The notes under the pieces: generated by a model | The model's database searches: none | What the model was told of the DNA's origin: nothing | The model's input: only the letters and a program-made list of their open reading frames with translations | Position numbers and translations under genes: made by a program | Origin: Micromonospora violae | Lineage (GTDB): Bacteria > Actinomycetota > Actinomycetes > Mycobacteriales > Micromonosporaceae | Assembly (NCBI RefSeq): GCF_004217135.1 | Contig: NZ_SHKK01000001.1 | Coordinates: forward strand, 6,510,001-6,574,000 | Direction of reading: 5' to 3' | DNA length: 64,000 nt | Shown here: positions 10,692-18,768 of the stretch, piece by piece | How positions within the stretch are numbered: the first letter of the stretch is position 1 | Layout of the letters: every line of letters starts with the position of its first letter

Positions 10692-12064
10692 CGGTCTATG
10701 CCAATGGCTGGGCCCGGGTCGATGGGGCCCTCCTCCTGAGGTGGGCGAACAATCGGGGCGACGCCCTCATCTGTTATCCAGGGATTGTCGGGGTCCCACG
10801 GTCGCTTCTCCGCATCCGCATCCATTCGGATGCCGGGCCGTGGGGGTGCTGCGCCACTCGGGCTTTGGCCGATTCCAGGGGCGAAGCCAAAGGGAGGAGT
10901 CCCCTGAAGCGCATTCAACCCTCGGCCGCTTCCAGGGCGAGAACCCGCACCGCCAGTGGGCCCTGTTCCGGCGCCACCGCCACCTATTAGACCGCCTACT
11001 GGATTGATGCGCCGCAGGGGTGCGCCGCCGCCGGCGGGGGGTGAGCCGAGTCCCATGCCAGGCATCCCGCCGATTAGGCCACCCGGAGGCATCGGACGGG
11101 GTTGCGCCGCAGGATTGCCCGCAGAGCCAGCGGTGTTGGCTGGCGGAGTAGCCGAGCGGGGCAAGCGCGATACCCCGGAAGCGTCACGAGGTGAGGAGAT
11201 GACAGGCGGTACGGATGGTGCCCCGACTCCAAGTGTTGGACCGGACACTACTGGCGGCGTAGTTCCAGTTGGCGGGATTGAGGGTGGTGAGCCAGGGGCG
11301 ATGGTGTTGCCTGTCCCACCAAGAACTGGCCCGACGCCGAGGCTTGTCGATGGCAAACCTTGACTCGCGGAAGCACTTGGTCGAGTCGTGGGGGATGTTG
11401 GAAGCGGTACCGCGATTACGGGAGGAATTACGGGGGCGGGAGTTCCGCCGTAAACATTTGGATCGCTTTGATCGATTCCGGGATTTATCTTGGGTGCTGC
11501 GGGTGGTTTTTGGAGGGTTGCTTGGGCTTGTTGGAGTTCGCCGCTCAGGTTGAACATCATCGACCGGGCCTGAACGTTCAGCCGTTCCAGTTCCCCATCA
11601 CTAACCGGCGGCTGCGCGGACCGGTTGCCCATAACCGCTTTCGGGTCGGCGGCGATCGACTCGTACGCCTGCTTCTGCTGGAACTTGGTCGCGTACTCCT
11701 CATGGATTTTGCGGAGTGCGGCGCGGGTGGTGGCGATGGCCTGGGTTGCGGCGGAGAGTGCGGTGTAGTTCGCGGCGGCGGCGTCGTGGGTGCGCTGGAC
11801 CTTGTCGATGAGTTCGTCGAGTTCGGCGAGGTACGTGCGGGAGGCGGCGCTGGTTTCGGGGGGCCAGGCTTCGGCGAGGCCGCGTCGGTACTGCTGGAGC
11901 CGGCCGAGGTGGGTTTGTGCCAGGTCGCAGACCTTGCGCCAGCCGGCGACCTGTTTCCAGTGGTTGGCGGTGTCGTGGTCTTGCAGGCAGGCCCACATGC
12001 TGTGGACGTCCATGAGGTGCCAGTCGGTGAGGCCGGAGGTGCGGCCGCTGCCCCGTTCGATCAC
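10688..12064 (-). CDS. ESX-associated helical protein with long Pro/Gly-rich tail
   Basis: 458 residues. Residues 1 to about 190 are helical (PPE/WXG100-like), with HWKQVAGWRKV and a Trp-Pro-Pro turn. The rest is a proline- and glycine-rich low-complexity domain ending in a short acidic tail with WDPDNPWITDEG. Such proteins are commonly encoded beside mycosins in Micromonosporaceae and are presumed ESX substrates or scaffold components; this is inference. The GTG start overlaps the upstream stop (GTGA), and its own stop overlaps the mycosin TTG. Third-position GC falls through the tail. Confidence 0.75.
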   Translation of the reverse strand: MIERGSGRTSGLTDWHLMDVHSMWACLQDHDTANHWKQVAGWRKVCDLAQTHLGRLQQYRRGLAEAWPPETSAASRTYLAELDELIDKVQRTHDAAAANYTALSAATQAIATTRAALRKIHEEYATKFQQKQAYESIAADPKAVMGNRSAQPPVSDGELERLNVQARSMMFNLSGELQQAQATLQKPPAAPKINPGIDQSDPNVYGGTPAPVIPPVIAVPLPTSPTTRPSASASQGLPSTSLGVGPVLGGTGNTIAPGSPPSIPPTGTTPPVVSGPTLGVGAPSVPPVISSPRDASGVSRLPRSATPPANTAGSAGNPAAQPRPMPPGGLIGGMPGMGLGSPPAGGGAPLRRINPVGGLIGGGGAGTGPTGGAGSRPGSGRGLNALQGTPPFGFAPGIGQSPSGAAPPRPGIRMDADAEKRPWDPDNPWITDEGVAPIVRPPQEEGPIDPGPAIGIDR

Positions 12065-12519
12065 GGCAGCACCACCGGTCCTTCGGCGTCGGGGCTGGTC
12101 GGGTCGGTCAGCATCGAGGTGGGGCCGCCGGGCAGCATGTTCAGAGGGTTGGCGAGGGCTCGTTGCACGTCGACCACTCGGGCGGCGGTGAAGGCGTCGC
12201 TGTCGGCGTAGTGGGTGGCGACCTGGTCGGCGGCGGCGGCGAGGTGGCCGGTGGCGCCTCGGACGGCGTACACCATGTCGGCGGTGGCCTGCTGCGTCTC
12301 ATGGTGGGCGTGCAGGAACGTGACCAACTCGATAAAGGCGTCGCACGGGTTGGGCAGCTTCGCGGACATGTCTTCGGCGATGTACGACAGGTGTGGCGCG
12401 TAGTTGCTGTCGACCTCGGCGGCGAGCCGGTCGGCGAACTCTCTGAGCTGGCTGATGTCGGCTTCGATGCCGCCGTAACCGCGTAGCCAGGGTGCTGGCC
12501 GGTCCTCTTCGGGGATCAT
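12061..12519 (-). CDS. Small helical protein, ESX/WXG100-like
   Basis: 152 residues, almost wholly helical in the first 110 (ISQLREFADRLAAEVDSNY ... AVRGATGHLAAAADQVATHY). This resembles the actinobacterial WXG100-like partner proteins that pair with PPE-like proteins. There is no signal peptide and no clear WxG turn. The ATG at 12519 has a strong AGGGAGGATCC upstream. It is first in a three-gene, fully overlapping operon with the Pro/Gly-rich protein and the mycosin. Function is inferred from context only. Confidence 0.72.
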   Translation of the reverse strand: MIPEEDRPAPWLRGYGGIEADISQLREFADRLAAEVDSNYAPHLSYIAEDMSAKLPNPCDAFIELVTFLHAHHETQQATADMVYAVRGATGHLAAAADQVATHYADSDAFTAARVVDVQRALANPLNMLPGGPTSMLTDPTSPDAEGPVVLP

Positions 12520-12607
12520 GGATCCTCCCTACCCGTAACGGCACCGTTTCCCTGAGTGAGATTAACGGCTCTACGCCACCCTGGCAGCCCCCGTACGGCG
12601 GGTCGGG

Positions 12608-12802
12608 TCAGCGGGGCAGGCCGGCGGCGCGCCACCCACGGGCGGGGGCCGGGCGACCACTGCGCGCCCAGGCGGACGTGGTGGTCGGCGCGGGGGCGGC
12701 GGCCGGGCGGGTTCGGGTGATGATCGCCCCCACCAGAGCGGCCAGTTCCTCGGCGGTGGGCACGCCGCGAACGACCCGGAACAGCGGCTCTTCGGCAGAC
12801 AT
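12608..12802 (-). CDS. accE: Acyl-CoA carboxylase epsilon subunit
   Basis: 64 residues that match the ACC_epsilon pattern: an N-terminal PLFRVVRGVPTAEELAALVG, a variable Ala/Pro stretch, and a C-terminal SAWARS...WRAAGLPR. The epsilon subunit stabilises and activates actinobacterial AccA-AccD complexes. In M. tuberculosis and Streptomyces it is adjacent to accD; here it stands alone, 7.4 kb from accD5 and 7.4 kb from accA3, but in the same order and strand. Only a weak Shine-Dalgarno is visible before the ATG at 12802. Confidence 0.85.
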   Translation of the reverse strand: MSAEEPLFRVVRGVPTAEELAALVGAIITRTRPAAAPAPTTTSAWARSGRPAPARGWRAAGLPR

Positions 12803-12892
12803 GCCGCCAGGGTACGCGGCGCGAAGTTACCCGGAGCGCACAGTGGCGTGCCGGCGGTGTGAGCGTCGGCGGGTCCGGGTACCGTCTCACCG

Positions 12893-14908
12893 ATGTCGAA
12901 CGCGCTTCCCCAACTTGTCGCTGACCGATACCGGCTCCTGTCGCCGCTCGGCCAGGGCGGCATGGGCCGGGTGTGGAAGGCGCGCGACGAGGTGCTGCAC
13001 CGCGACGTCGCCATCAAGGAGTTGGTGCCACCGCCCGGCCTCACCGATGAGGAGCGCCGCGAGATGCGCGAGCGCTCGCTGCGGGAGGCGCGAGCCATCG
13101 CCCGACTCAACCACGCCAACGTGGTGCGCATCTTCGACGTGCTGCGCACCGACGGCGATCCGTGGATCGTCATGGAGTACGTGGCGTCGAAGTCGTTGCA
13201 GGACACTCTCGCCGAGGACGGCCCGGTGTCGGTGGCCCGCACGGTGGAGATCGGCCTGGGCGTGCTGGGTGCGCTCAGCGCCGCGCACAAGGCGGGCGTC
13301 ATGCACCGCGACGTGAAGCCCGGCAACGTGTTGCTCGGCGACGACGGCCGGGTGGTGCTGACCGATTTCGGTCTGGCCACGATCCCCGGCGACCCCAACG
13401 TGACCCGCACCGGCATGGTGCTCGGCTCACCCGCGTACATCTCGCCGGAGCGGGCCCGGGACGGCACTGCCGGTCCGGAGGCCGACCTGTGGTCGTTGGG
13501 CGCGACGCTCTACGCGGCGGTCGAGGGCAAGTCGCCGTACGCGCGGCCGTCGGCGATCGGCACCCTGGCCGCGTTGGCCACCGAGCCGATTCCGCCGCCG
13601 AAGAACGCCGGTCCGCTGAAGGCCGTCCTGAACGGGCTGCTGCGCAAGGACCCGAACGAGCGGATCACCGCCGAGGTGGCGGAGCGGTTGCTGCGCCGCG
13701 CCGGGGGCAAGCGGTCGCGGGGGATCTCCCTGCTTGATGGCGTACGCCGGCCGGGGCCGAACGGTCCGCGCGAGCCGCGCCTGCCGGTGGTGCCGGCCCC
13801 GCGACCTGCCGGGAGCGTCGACCGGCCGGTGTCGCCGCCGCCGGCCGCCGCCGCGACTCCCGCTGCCACCACCCCCGCTGCCGCCGCTGACGCCACGCCG
13901 ACGGCCGTTGTCTCCTCCGGTGCGGCCGCCGACCCGACCGCCGTGGTTTCCGGCGACGCGAGCGCGGCGGTGCCGGCCGAGCCGACCGCCGCCATCGACC
14001 GCGCGACGCCGACCGACGCCGGCCCGTCCGGGGCTGAGCCCACCGCGAAGGTCACGGCCGCGCCCGATACGAGCGGCGACGGTACGACTCACGTCGACGA
14101 CGAGCCGACTGTTGTGGACGGTCCGCCGGTGGCCCCGGAGCAGCGCAAGCCAACCACGCCGACGTCGCTGATGCCTCCGGTGAGTCCGGCCGGCCGTGCG
14201 GCGGTGCCGCCCTCGGACGGCACGAAGCCGAACAACACCCGACGTAACCTCCTGATCGGGGCATTGGTTGCCGTGCTGCTGATCGGCCTCGCGGTGGTCG
14301 TGCCGTTGCTGACCAGCGGCGACGGCGACAAGGCCCCGCAGGCCGACCCGACCGGTGCTGCCGCCACCTCGGCACCCGCGCCGACCTCCGCTGCGGCGCC
14401 GCCGCCCACCTCCGGGGCGCCGACCCCGTCGGCCTCGGCCACGCCTTCGGTCGACCCGAACGCGCTGCCGGCGGGTTGGAAGCTGCACCGGGACCCGACC
14501 GGTTTCGCCCTGCCGATCCCCGACGGGTGGGTGCGTAGCCAGGTCAACGGCAACACGGTCGTCTTCAACCAGTCCAACGGGCCGGGAAAGCTGCTCGTGC
14601 AGTGGACCCCCACCCCGAAGAAGGACGCGGTAGCGGACTGGCGGGAGCAGGAGCCAAACCGCAAAAGGCTCGTCAGGGACTACAAGTACCTCAGCATCGT
14701 GGAATGCGACTTCTGGAAGACCTGCGGTGACTGGGAGTGGCTGGAGACCCGCGACGGGCAGCGGATCCACGTCCGTAACCGGGGGTTCGTGACGGCCAGC
14801 AACCGGGGCTACGCCCTGCGGTGGGAGATCGCGGAGAAGGACTGGCAGGCCAAGCTGCCGGACTTCGACCGGATCGCCAAGGGTTTCGTGCCCGACCGTA
14901 AGGACTGA
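12893..14908 (+). CDS. PknB-like transmembrane serine/threonine kinase
   Basis: 671 residues. The kinase domain spans about residues 10-270, with GQGGMGRVW, catalytic Lys42, HRDVKPGN (Asp140) and DFG at 158-160. A Pro/Ala/Thr-rich linker of about 170 residues leads to a membrane helix near 450-470 and a second low-complexity linker. The extracytoplasmic domain (about 525-671, WKLHRDPTGFALPIPDGW...) contains two Cys that may pair. It has no PASTA repeats, so its signal differs from that of PknB proper. ATG at 12893; divergent from accE. Confidence 0.93.
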   Translation: MSNALPQLVADRYRLLSPLGQGGMGRVWKARDEVLHRDVAIKELVPPPGLTDEERREMRERSLREARAIARLNHANVVRIFDVLRTDGDPWIVMEYVASKSLQDTLAEDGPVSVARTVEIGLGVLGALSAAHKAGVMHRDVKPGNVLLGDDGRVVLTDFGLATIPGDPNVTRTGMVLGSPAYISPERARDGTAGPEADLWSLGATLYAAVEGKSPYARPSAIGTLAALATEPIPPPKNAGPLKAVLNGLLRKDPNERITAEVAERLLRRAGGKRSRGISLLDGVRRPGPNGPREPRLPVVPAPRPAGSVDRPVSPPPAAAATPAATTPAAAADATPTAVVSSGAAADPTAVVSGDASAAVPAEPTAAIDRATPTDAGPSGAEPTAKVTAAPDTSGDGTTHVDDEPTVVDGPPVAPEQRKPTTPTSLMPPVSPAGRAAVPPSDGTKPNNTRRNLLIGALVAVLLIGLAVVVPLLTSGDGDKAPQADPTGAAATSAPAPTSAAAPPPTSGAPTPSASATPSVDPNALPAGWKLHRDPTGFALPIPDGWVRSQVNGNTVVFNQSNGPGKLLVQWTPTPKKDAVADWREQEPNRKRLVRDYKYLSIVECDFWKTCGDWEWLETRDGQRIHVRNRGFVTASNRGYALRWEIAEKDWQAKLPDFDRIAKGFVPDRKD

Positions 14909-14923
14909 AACTCGTTCGCATGA

Positions 14924-14964
14924 CCTTCCGTCGTCGGGGGTAATTGACCTTCGACGACGGAAGG
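14924..14964 (+). promoter_or_regulatory. Hairpin overlapping the ribosome binding site of the next gene
   Basis: CCTTCCGTCGTCG (14924-14936) pairs perfectly with CGACGACGGAAGG (14952-14964) over a 15-nt loop. The 3' arm ends in AAGG, the start of the AAGGAGG that serves the ATG at 14974. It may terminate the kinase transcript, or switch translation of the small membrane protein, or both. Confidence 0.7.
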
Positions 14965-14973
14965 AGGCACGAC

Positions 14974-15201
14974 ATGGGTTACCGACTGAGGGACCCTCGG
15001 CCCCGGCTGGCACTGTGGATGCTCGTGGCGCTCGGCGACGCGATCCTGCTGCTGGTCAGCGCGGGGGTCTCGGTGATCGTCGCACTGCTCGGCGTCGTGA
15101 TCGTTGCCGGCTGTGGCGTGGCCGCCTGGCGGATGACCCGCCGGGGCGCGCTGGCTCGCGAGGATGCTGTGGTGCCGGCCCTGAGCCGGCGGCGGGCCTG
15201 A
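14974..15201 (+). CDS. Small two-helix membrane protein
   Basis: 75 residues with two hydrophobic segments (LALWMLVALGDAILLLVSAG and VSVIVALLGVVIVAGCGVAA), then a basic and acidic tail. The ATG has an ideal AAGGAGG 6-7 nt upstream that is partly buried in a 13-bp hairpin. It follows the kinase gene after 65 bp and may be its accessory. No family was recognised. Confidence 0.7.
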   Translation: MGYRLRDPRPRLALWMLVALGDAILLLVSAGVSVIVALLGVVIVAGCGVAAWRMTRRGALAREDAVVPALSRRRA

Positions 15202-15283
15202 CCCGTACCCGGTGGTGTGGCGGCAGCCGGACCGATTGTCGACCGTGCGGTGACCATCGATCCCGCTGCCGCCAACGGCCCGG

Positions 15284-16036
15284 TCAGGTGTTGTTGGCGA
15301 GGGCGATCAGGCGGCTCCGGTCGCCGTTCCAGTAGTTGCGGTCCACGTTGCCGCTGATCCCGGAGACCGCGCCGGTGCTGGTGTACTGCCAGAAGCTCCA
15401 CACCGAAGCGCCGGCCGGCAGGGCGCCGGGCGCGCTCGCCCAGCGGGCCAGCCAGAGCGGGTGGTTCGCCCACGGCCCGGTCCAGCTGCCGGTGCACTGG
15501 TTCCACCAGCTGGTGGTGGTGTAGATGACCGCGTACCGGCCGGTGCGGGAGCGGTAGGTGTTCAGGAAGTCCTGGATCCAGTTGCGCATCCCGGTCGTGC
15601 TGAGCCCGTAGCAGTAGCCGCCGCTGTACGGGTTGCCCTCGATGTCCAGCGCGGCGGGCAAGGTGCGGCTGTCCGCGGACCAGGCGCCGCCGTTGGAGGC
15701 CAGGTAGTTGGCCTGGGTCGAGCCGGCGGAGATGTTCGGGCGGGCGAAGTGGTACGCCCCGCGGATCACCCCGGCGTTGTACGCGTTGACGTAGTTGGCG
15801 TTGAAGTTCGGGTCCTTGTAGCTGGTGCCCTCGGTCGCCTTGATGAAGGCGAACTGGACGCCCGCGTTGCGGACGCTGGTCCAGTTGATGCTGCCCTGGT
15901 AGTGGGAAACGTCGACACCGGGTGTGGTGGCGGCGGCCGCCGGTCCGGCGGTCGCGACCAGGACCGCCGCCGCGGTGGCGAGGACGGTGAGGCCGGCCGC
16001 GAGCGCGCGGCGCAGCGATGATGAGGTACGGGCCAT
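15284..16036 (-). CDS. Secreted GH25 lysozyme (1,4-beta-N-acetylmuramidase)
   Basis: 250 residues: a signal peptide (about 1-36, ending PAAAA) and a GH25 domain of Streptomyces cellosyl/Chalaropsis type. Motifs are PGVDVSHYQGSINW, AFIKATEGTSYKDP, AYHFARPN and the catalytic ALDIEGNPYSGG. It cleaves the MurNAc-GlcNAc bond of peptidoglycan outside the cell. The ATG at 16036 has TTGGAGG 5 nt upstream, placed inside a hairpin, and a candidate Crp-like site lies 48 bp upstream of the start. Monocistronic. Confidence 0.95.
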   Translation of the reverse strand: MARTSSSLRRALAAGLTVLATAAAVLVATAGPAAAATTPGVDVSHYQGSINWTSVRNAGVQFAFIKATEGTSYKDPNFNANYVNAYNAGVIRGAYHFARPNISAGSTQANYLASNGGAWSADSRTLPAALDIEGNPYSGGYCYGLSTTGMRNWIQDFLNTYRSRTGRYAVIYTTTSWWNQCTGSWTGPWANHPLWLARWASAPGALPAGASVWSFWQYTSTGAVSGISGNVDRNYWNGDRSRLIALANNT

Positions 16037-16041
16037 GAGTG

Positions 16042-16081
16042 CCTCCAAGGACGTCGCTCTATCGACGTCCATCTTTGGAGG
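16042..16081 (-). promoter_or_regulatory. 5'-UTR hairpin sequestering the lysozyme Shine-Dalgarno
   Basis: On the mRNA, CCTCCAA (16081-16075) pairs with the Shine-Dalgarno TTGGAGG (16048-16042), and GGACGTCG pairs with CGACGTCC around a 6-nt loop. The result is 15 bp with one 4-nt bulge. The ribosome binding site is therefore fully paired when folded. A riboregulatory or stability role is inferred. Confidence 0.75.
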
Positions 16082-16083
16082 TA

Positions 16084-16099
16084 AGTGCCCTAGATCACA
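16084..16099. promoter_or_regulatory. Candidate Crp-like site upstream of GH25 lysozyme
   Basis: AGTGCCCTAGATCACA has one strong half (TCACA) and a weaker GTG half at the spacing of the actinobacterial Crp consensus TGTGA-N6-TCACA. It lies just beyond the 5'-UTR hairpin. Weaker than the sites at 25679 and 35655. Confidence 0.4.
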
Positions 16100-16161
16100 A
16101 GGGTGACTGAAAAAAGCTTCATCGACGGGCCGTGGAGGTCCGCTGGTCGGCGCGGGACGGG

Positions 16162-16713
16162 TCAGCTCAGTGTGGCCGGGTCGAGCTGCCAGCGGAACGG
16201 CTCGACGACGGTCAGCGTCTCGCCGGGCTTGGCCACCTGGTCCTCCACGTAGTGCTCACCGTCGAGCCGGAACAGCCGCAACGAGTGTGCGTCCCCGTCC
16301 TGCTCGACCAGGAGATACCAGGGGATTCGCGCAATGGCGTAGAGCTGCATCTTGACCAGGCGGTCGGCGGCGGCGTTGCCGGGCGAGACGATCTCGCAGA
16401 CGAATGACACCCGGTCGGAGTCGAGATAGGTGCCGTCGTCGTCGGCGTCGGTGACGACGAGATCCGGAATGACGACGCGGTCGACGCCGAGCCGGACGTT
16501 GATCGCGTCATAGACCAGGAGGCCCAGGGGCTCTGCTGCTGCTTCGATGCTGTTCGCCAGCCGGCGCGACACCCGCTGGTGCCGTCGGCTCGGGGCAGGG
16601 CTCACGATCAGGCTCCCGTCGAGCAGCTCGATCCGGTCCGGGGTTTCACCCAGGGCGAAGTAGTCGGCCTCGGTCCAGAGCCCGACGTGGTGTCCCAGGG
16701 GTTCCGCACTCAT
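16162..16713 (-). CDS. Uma2-family (DUF820) putative restriction-fold nuclease
   Basis: 183 residues. The Uma2 fold shows [23 protein letters not shown], then [10 protein letters not shown] and [23 protein letters not shown]. The last two place the Asp, Glu and Lys of a PD-(D/E)XK-like site. The family is common in multiple copies in cyanobacteria and actinobacteria; its role is unknown, though nuclease activity is expected. It is separate from the genes on each side. Confidence 0.88.
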   Translation of the reverse strand: MSAEPLGHHVGLWTEADYFALGETPDRIELLDGSLIVSPAPSRRHQRVSRRLANSIEAAAEPLGLLVYDAINVRLGVDRVVIPDLVVTDADDDGTYLDSDRVSFVCEIVSPGNAAADRLVKMQLYAIARIPWYLLVEQDGDAHSLRLFRLDGEHYVEDQVAKPGETLTVVEPFRWQLDPATLS

Positions 16714-16814
16714 CCGCGCTCACCTCCCGCTTCACTCGCCACCCGATCAGTTTCACAGGATACGAGCCGGCGCCTCGGGAGTGACACGGAACGCCGGCGG
16801 TAGGCTCGCGCCCC

Positions 16815-17549
16815 ATGATGTCGATCGACGGGTTGAGCGATCTGTGGGACACCCTGTTCGGCGCGCAGCCGGACCCGCCCCCGCTGCTGGTGCTGATCAC
16901 CGGGGCCGTCGCACTGGTGGTGGTCTCCACCCGGCTGCCGTGGCGGATCGCCCGTAACGCCATCACCATCGCGCACGAGGGTGGGCACGCCCTGGTCGCT
17001 CTGCTCACCGGCCGCAAGCTGCGCGGCATCCGGCTGCACTCGGACACGTCCGGGCTGACGCTCTCCGCCGGCCGCCCCACCGGGCCGGGCATGATCCTCA
17101 CCCTGCTCGCCGGATACGTCGCCCCGCCGCTGGTCGGGCTGGCCGGGGCCTGGCTGCTCGGCGGCAACCGGATCACCCTGCTGCTCTGGGTGGCCGTGGC
17201 GCTGCTGCTGGCCATGCTCGTCATGATCCGCAACGCCTTCGGTGTGGTGTCGCTGCTGGTCACCGGCGCGCTGGTGTTCGCCGTCTCGTGGTACGCGACA
17301 CCGCAGGTCCAGGCCGCTTTCGCGTACACCGGGGTGTGGTTTCTGCTGCTCGGCGGGGTGCGGCCGGTGGTCGAGCTGCAACGGCTGCGCTCGCGGGGCC
17401 GGATGCCCGCCTCCGACGCCGACCAGCTAGCCGGCCTGACCCCGTTCCCGCCGCTGTTCTGGGTAGGCATCTTCACCCTGGTCAACCTGGCAGCCCTGCT
17501 GGCCGGCGCCCTCCTGCTAGCCGGCCCGTTCCTCCCCACGAACCCCTAA
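16815..17549 (+). CDS. M50B-family integral membrane metalloprotease
   Basis: 244 residues with about six membrane helices. The zinc-binding motif HEGGHALVALLTGRKLRGIRL (about residues 56-60 for the HEGGH core) is within the membrane, and a glycine-rich TLLAGYVAPPLVGLAGAWLLGG follows. This is the PF13398 peptidase M50B group, related to site-2 proteases; substrates are unknown. ATG 16815 and 16818 are both possible starts. A family A repeat follows at 17575. Confidence 0.88.
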   Translation: MMSIDGLSDLWDTLFGAQPDPPPLLVLITGAVALVVVSTRLPWRIARNAITIAHEGGHALVALLTGRKLRGIRLHSDTSGLTLSAGRPTGPGMILTLLAGYVAPPLVGLAGAWLLGGNRITLLLWVAVALLLAMLVMIRNAFGVVSLLVTGALVFAVSWYATPQVQAAFAYTGVWFLLLGGVRPVVELQRLRSRGRMPASDADQLAGLTPFPPLFWVGIFTLVNLAALLAGALLLAGPFLPTNP

Positions 17550-17574
17550 CCCCAACCCCCAACCCCTCTCCCCG

Positions 17575-17649
17575 GTCGATCATGGAGTTGTGGTGGGCCG
17601 CGAAAGCCGCAATCTATCCTTAATCAGGCACCACAACTCCATGATCGAC
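17575..17649. repeat. 75-bp stem-loop repeat, family A copy 2
   Basis: Arms (17575-17595, 17629-17649) are identical to copy 1 at 145-219, and the loop is again 33 nt though its sequence differs. Here the element separates two genes on the same strand, so a terminator between convergent genes cannot be the only role. Confidence 0.9.
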
Positions 17650-17722
17650 GGCGGGGGCGGCGCGGGGGCGGCGCGGGGCGGCGCGGGGGCGGTGGGGCAG
17701 CGCGGGCGGGCAGAATGGGGTT

Positions 17723-18706
17723 ATGCGATACGTGATCATCGGGGCGGGCGCGGTCGGCGGGACCATCGGCGTACGGCTGGCTCAGGCCGACCGGGAGGTC
17801 ACAGTGGTGGCCCGTGGTGCTCACCTGGACGCGATCCGCGCGCGGGGTCTGACCCTGCGGCAGCCCGACGGTGAGGTCACCGCCCGGCTCACGGCGGTGG
17901 ACCGGCCGGGCGACCAGCCGCTGCCAGCGGACACCGTCCTGATCCTCACCGTGAAGTCGCAGGACACGGCCGGCGCGCTGGCCGCCTGGGTGGACGCGCC
18001 GGTGGTCGGTGGCGGTACGGCGGGCGAACGTCTGCCGCTGGTGACCGCGCAGAACGGGGTGGCCAACGAGCGGGCCGCGCTGCGCCTCTTCGCCGACGTG
18101 CATCCGGTCTGCGTCTGGCTGCCGGCCACCCACCTGGACCCGGGCGTGGTGGTCGCCAACGGGTACCCGCACCCTGGGATGCTCCACATCGGGCGGTACC
18201 CCGGGGGTGCCGACGACACCGACCGGGCGGTCGCCGCCGACCTGACCGCCGCCGGCTTCGTCGCCCCGGTCCGCACCGACGTGCTGCGCTGGAAGTACGG
18301 CAAGCTGCTCAGCAACCTCGGTAACGGCCTTCAGGCCCTGCTCGGGCGGGACATCCCGGACGCGCTGGCCGAGCGGGTACGCGCCGAGGGCGTCGCCGCG
18401 CTCGCCGCCGCCGGCATCGCGCACACCTCGCCGGAGGAGGAGAAGGCCGAACGGGGTGACCTGGTGGGGCAGCGCCCGGTCGACGGCGAGGCCCGCTCCG
18501 GTGGCTCCACCTGGCAGAGTCTGGCCCGGGGCACCGGTTCGACCGAGGTGGACCACCTCAACGGGGAGATCGCGTTGCTCGGCCGGTTGCACGGCGTACC
18601 GACGCCGGCCAACGTCGCCGTCCAGCGGGCGGTACGCCGGGCGGTCCGGGAGCGGATCGGGGCCGGGGCGTTCCCGCTCGCCGAACTGGAGAAGATGATC
18701 GCCTGA
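17723..18706 (+). CDS. Ketopantoate reductase family oxidoreductase (PanE/ApbA)
   Basis: 327 residues. The N-terminal NAD(P)-binding motif is YVIIGAGAVGGTIGVRLAQ, and LILTVKSQDT and AQNGVANE are typical of ApbA/PanE. The C-terminal domain has the catalytic-type Lys in LRWKYGKLLSNLGN. Many actinobacterial members are paralogues of the pantothenate enzyme with unknown substrates, so the exact 2-ketoacid is left open. It stands alone, 62 bp ahead of the sigma-factor operon. Confidence 0.87.
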   Translation: MRYVIIGAGAVGGTIGVRLAQADREVTVVARGAHLDAIRARGLTLRQPDGEVTARLTAVDRPGDQPLPADTVLILTVKSQDTAGALAAWVDAPVVGGGTAGERLPLVTAQNGVANERAALRLFADVHPVCVWLPATHLDPGVVVANGYPHPGMLHIGRYPGGADDTDRAVAADLTAAGFVAPVRTDVLRWKYGKLLSNLGNGLQALLGRDIPDALAERVRAEGVAALAAAGIAHTSPEEEKAERGDLVGQRPVDGEARSGGSTWQSLARGTGSTEVDHLNGEIALLGRLHGVPTPANVAVQRAVRRAVRERIGAGAFPLAELEKMIA

Positions 18707-18768
18707 TCGGGGCAACCGATGCCCCCGTCCGGTGCGTGTTCCCTGCGACCGACACGGGGAGGTGGAGG

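Noticed and set aside
18736..18768. Upstream extension of the ECF sigma factor
   Set aside because: A GTG at 18769 has an ideal GGGGAGG, and the added residues are not sigma-like.
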